DNA of 7,186 bases from Nocardioides sp. (GTDB lineage Bacteria; Actinomycetota; Actinomycetes; Propionibacteriales; Nocardioidaceae): assembly GCA_021166815.1 (NCBI GenBank), contig JAJPEO010000195.1, positions 1 through 7,186 on the forward strand, in the 5' to 3' direction. Positions 5,819-7,186 of the stretch are shown here, piece after piece. A program made the position numbers and the translations under genes. Within the stretch, counting starts at the first letter, position 1, and each line of letters opens with the position of its first letter. The notes under the pieces are model-generated. The model was not told where the DNA came from, searched no databases, and worked only from the letters and a program-made list of their open reading frames with translations.

Positions 5819-6580
5819 TCAGAAGTCGAAGCCGTCGAAGAGGTCGCCGAGGCCGTCACCGAGACCGCCGAGCAGGTCACCGATCCCCTCGCCGATGGCC
5901 CCGATGCCGTCACCGATGCCGTCGAAACCGCCACCGAACAGCATCCCCATGAACATCCAGTCCATCGGCCCGAAGCCGCCGAAGTAGCCCTGCGCGTAGG
6001 GCTGGTAGGCGCGTCCTCCCTGCCAGTACGGCACGCGACGCGAGCCGACCATCACCTTGCGGATGTCCGGCTCGGCACCGGCACGGACCCGCTCCACGTC
6101 GAGCGCGCACGCCGGGACGTCGCGCTGGGAGCCGCCGGGTGGGGTCCAGGCGACGTCGGCGACCGACAGGCCGTGACGGGGATCGAAGAAGCAGGGTGGG
6201 CGACGTTGGGGCAGTGGGGCGCCCGCGACCCGGGCGCGGACGCAGGCCATGGCGTACCGGCCGTCCTCGAGCATCTCGGTGACGTGACGCACGTCGTCGG
6301 GGCGGGCCAGCTGGGCAGCCGCGGTCTTGGCCGCCTCGTAGGAGTCGAGGGCGCGCTGGTAGTCCGCGTTGGCGCCGGCGTCGAGCTGCTCGCCCGCGAC
6401 GTCGATGTCGAGCTCCTGCAGCTCCACACCGAGGGCCGTCACGTCCTCCTCGGCCAGGCGCTTGACCGGGGCCAGCTCGGCCTCGCGACGCACCAGCTCA
6501 CGCCGCTTGCCGGAGGCGCCGGCGGCCAGTGCCGCTGCGACGAGACCTCCCAGCACCACCAGGACGACGACCAGTTCCAT
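5819..6580 (-). CDS. Membrane-anchored protein of unknown function with Gly/Asp-rich tail
   Basis: I cannot name this 253-residue protein's family. Residues 2-20 form one hydrophobic segment (VVVLVVLGGLVAAALAAG), followed by basic GKRRELVRR. That suggests an N-terminal anchor, most likely with a cytoplasmic body. Residues 25-118 are mostly helical and charged, with a TPR-like pair around NADYQRALDSYEAAKTAAAQ and the stretch ending MLEDGRYAMACVRARVAG. Residues 130-170 contain CFFDPRHG (130-137), WTPPGG and VPACALD, with Cys130 and Cys158; I recall this block from other actinobacterial hypothetical proteins, where the cysteines might pair or bind metal. An aromatic segment (YWQGGRAYQPYAQGYFGGF) leads to a hydrophobic MDWMFMGMLFGGGF. 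The last 35 residues are repeated Gly-Ile/Leu-Gly-Asp/Glu units ending GFDF. The ATG at 6580 has GGTGA four bases upstream on the minus strand. It leads a unit with the hydrolase gene, one base apart. Confidence 0.8.
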   Translation of the reverse strand: MELVVVLVVLGGLVAAALAAGASGKRRELVRREAELAPVKRLAEEDVTALGVELQELDIDVAGEQLDAGANADYQRALDSYEAAKTAAAQLARPDDVRHVTEMLEDGRYAMACVRARVAGAPLPQRRPPCFFDPRHGLSVADVAWTPPGGSQRDVPACALDVERVRAGAEPDIRKVMVGSRRVPYWQGGRAYQPYAQGYFGGFGPMDWMFMGMLFGGGFDGIGDGIGAIGEGIGDLLGGLGDGLGDLFDGFDF

Positions 6581-6618
6581 GGGATCACCCTAGTCAGCGG
6601 CGGCAACCGACAGGCACG

Positions 6619-6666
6619 CCCTTTGTTCGGTGGGCTGCCCCCAGCAGCCCACCGAACCCGGAAGGG
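6619..6666. other. Perfect 14-bp hairpin with outer stem in divergent intergenic region
   Basis: Bases 6625-6638 (GTTCGGTGGGCTGC) pair perfectly with 6644-6657 around the loop CCCCA. CCCTT (6619-6623) and AAGGG (6662-6666) can close an outer stem across an asymmetric internal loop. It lies upstream of genes on both sides, so it is not an ordinary end-of-gene terminator. It could be a structured 5' leader of the minus-strand unit, a small RNA, or a relic repeat. Confidence 0.5.
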
Positions 6667-6689
6667 ACGTCTGGTTCCCCCCGAATTCT

Positions 6690-6708
6690 CCCCCGCGGAG
6701 CCCGGGGG
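6690..6708. other. Short C/G-rich hairpin
   Basis: CCCCCG (6690-6695) pairs with CGGGGG (6703-6708) around a seven-base loop. It stands alone, about 95 bases before the ATPase start, and has no T-run. Its role is unknown and it may be chance in GC-rich DNA. Confidence 0.3.
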
Positions 6709-6757
6709 GACCGACGTCAGGCGCCAACTCTGCCGGGCACGACCGACACCCGGCATC

Positions 6758-6796
6758 GGTAGGACTACCTAAATCGGCCGCTGACCCGCTTAGATC
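6758..6796 (+). promoter_or_regulatory. Probable promoter/operator region of the ATPase gene
   Basis: The perfect palindrome GGTAG-GA-CTACC (6758-6769) is followed by TAAATC (6770-6775) and TAGATC (6791-6796), exactly 21 bp apart in the same orientation. TAGATC ends five bases before the GTG at 6802, where a -10 box would sit for a leaderless transcript. The other elements would then be in activator or repressor positions. No TTGACA-like -35 is visible. This local AT content stands out in the window. Confidence 0.4.
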
Positions 6797-6801
6797 AGGG
6801 G

Positions 6802-7186
6802 GTGCTCACTCCGTGCCACGGCCGCGAGGCGGTCCAGGAGGCGATCGCTGCTGCCCTGGAGCGCTCGCGCTGGGTGAGCATCATCGGGCCTCCCGGCAGC
6901 GGGAAGTCCCTCGTGGCCCGCCACGTGGCGGAGACGGCCAAGGAATGGGTGTGGGTCGACGCCCGACACCAGCGCGACCACGACTCCGTGCTCCGGCGGG
7001 TGTCGCGGGCGCTCGGCGTCGAGGCGGCGCCGGGTGACTCTCCGGCAGGAGCCCTGACCAGGGCGGTCGACGGACGTGACCTGCTGCTGGTGCTCGACGG
7101 CCTCGACCCGGACGCCGCCCACGGCGCAGCGTGGGAGACGCTCCTCGACACGACCACCGACGTACGGCTCCTGGTCACCGCGGTGG
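6802..7186 (+). CDS. P-loop ATPase, STAND/LuxR-like regulator, 3' end cut off
   Basis: The first 128 residues are visible and the frame runs off the window. After a GRE motif at residues 7-9, usual just before the nucleotide-binding domain of large STAND-type regulators, comes Walker A GPPGSGKS (29-36, Lys35). Walker B follows as LLLVLDGLD (94-102, Asp99), and the last residues LLVTAV look like the sensor-1 strand, often LLVTSR in the family. This matches the N-terminal ATPase module of LuxR (LAL-type), AfsR-like or related regulators. The defining C-terminal part (LuxR helix-turn-helix, TPR or other effector) is outside the window, so regulator is an inference. The GTG at 6802 is the only ordinary start after the in-frame stop at 6760. 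AGGGG directly abuts it, too close to act as a ribosome binding site, so it may be leaderless. The frame is GC-biased throughout, as expected for real coding sequence. Confidence 0.75.
   Translation, partial: MLTPCHGREAVQEAIAAALERSRWVSIIGPPGSGKSLVARHVAETAKEWVWVDARHQRDHDSVLRRVSRALGVEAAPGDSPAGALTRAVDGRDLLLVLDGLDPDAAHGAAWETLLDTTTDVRLLVTAV

Noticed and set aside
5818..5934. Extension of the hydrolase to an ATG at 5934
   Set aside because: The extra residues are Ser/Thr/Ala/Val repeats produced by reading the neighbour's tail in another frame. Hydrolase homology begins after 5817.
4549..5952. 467-codon plus-strand open frame opposite EamA and the hydrolase
   Set aside because: It is Arg/His/Val/Gly-rich antisense with no motif. 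The minus strand shows EamA repeats and an intact hydrolase triad region.
5666..6772. Plus-strand open frame with a coiled-coil-looking stretch (EAVEEVAEAVTETAEQ)
   Set aside because: The pattern is the reverse reading of the Gly-Asp repeat codons in the minus-strand gene. The rest of the frame is featureless and there is no start signal.
6795..7178. Minus-strand open frames over the ATPase gene
   Set aside because: They have no motifs, while the plus frame has ordered Walker A, Walker B and sensor-1 strands.
1..7186. Mobile element, CRISPR array, toxin-antitoxin pair or defence island
   Set aside because: I saw no transposase, integrase, terminal repeats, regular spacers, tRNA or small toxin-like genes. 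Composition is uniform across the window.

Overview
The window is very GC-rich, with codons strongly biased to G or C at the third position. Its gene content (crotonyl-CoA carboxylase/reductase, a DivIVA/FilP-type coiled-coil protein, GTG starts, a possible leaderless regulator) points to an actinobacterial chromosome. A Nocardioides-like member of the Propionibacteriales is my best guess; this rests on style and gene content, not on a marker gene.

Left part, plus strand. A gene for crotonyl-CoA carboxylase/reductase (72-1412) is preceded by an operator-like palindrome and followed by a long hairpin. Next comes a 429-residue coiled-coil protein of the polar-growth/cytoskeletal class (1559-2848). 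Its rod shows an unusually clean 11-residue repeat. An AI-2E family membrane transporter (about 2887-3924, possibly starting at a CTG at 2845) follows directly.

Middle part, minus strand. Transcription runs right to left. A membrane-anchored protein of unknown function with a glycine/aspartate-rich tail (6580-5819) is followed after one base by a YbfF/ABHD11-like alpha/beta hydrolase (5817-5029). After about 100 bases carrying a 13-bp tandem repeat and a GC hairpin comes a 10-TM EamA/DMT exporter (4923-3943). The exporter converges tail to tail with the AI-2E gene.

Right end. The divergent intergenic region 6581-6801 holds a perfect 14-bp hairpin, a weaker G-rich hairpin, a small palindrome, and two TA(A/G)ATC elements spaced exactly 21 bp apart. 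It leads into a P-loop (STAND/LuxR-like) ATPase gene that is cut by the window end.

Assessment. This is mostly ordinary core chromosome. I see no mobile element, tRNA, rRNA, CRISPR array or defence island. The items most worth a second look are the hendecad architecture of the coiled-coil protein, the uncharacterised membrane-anchored protein coupled to a hydrolase that lacks its own ribosome binding site, and the structured intergenic region before the truncated ATPase gene.
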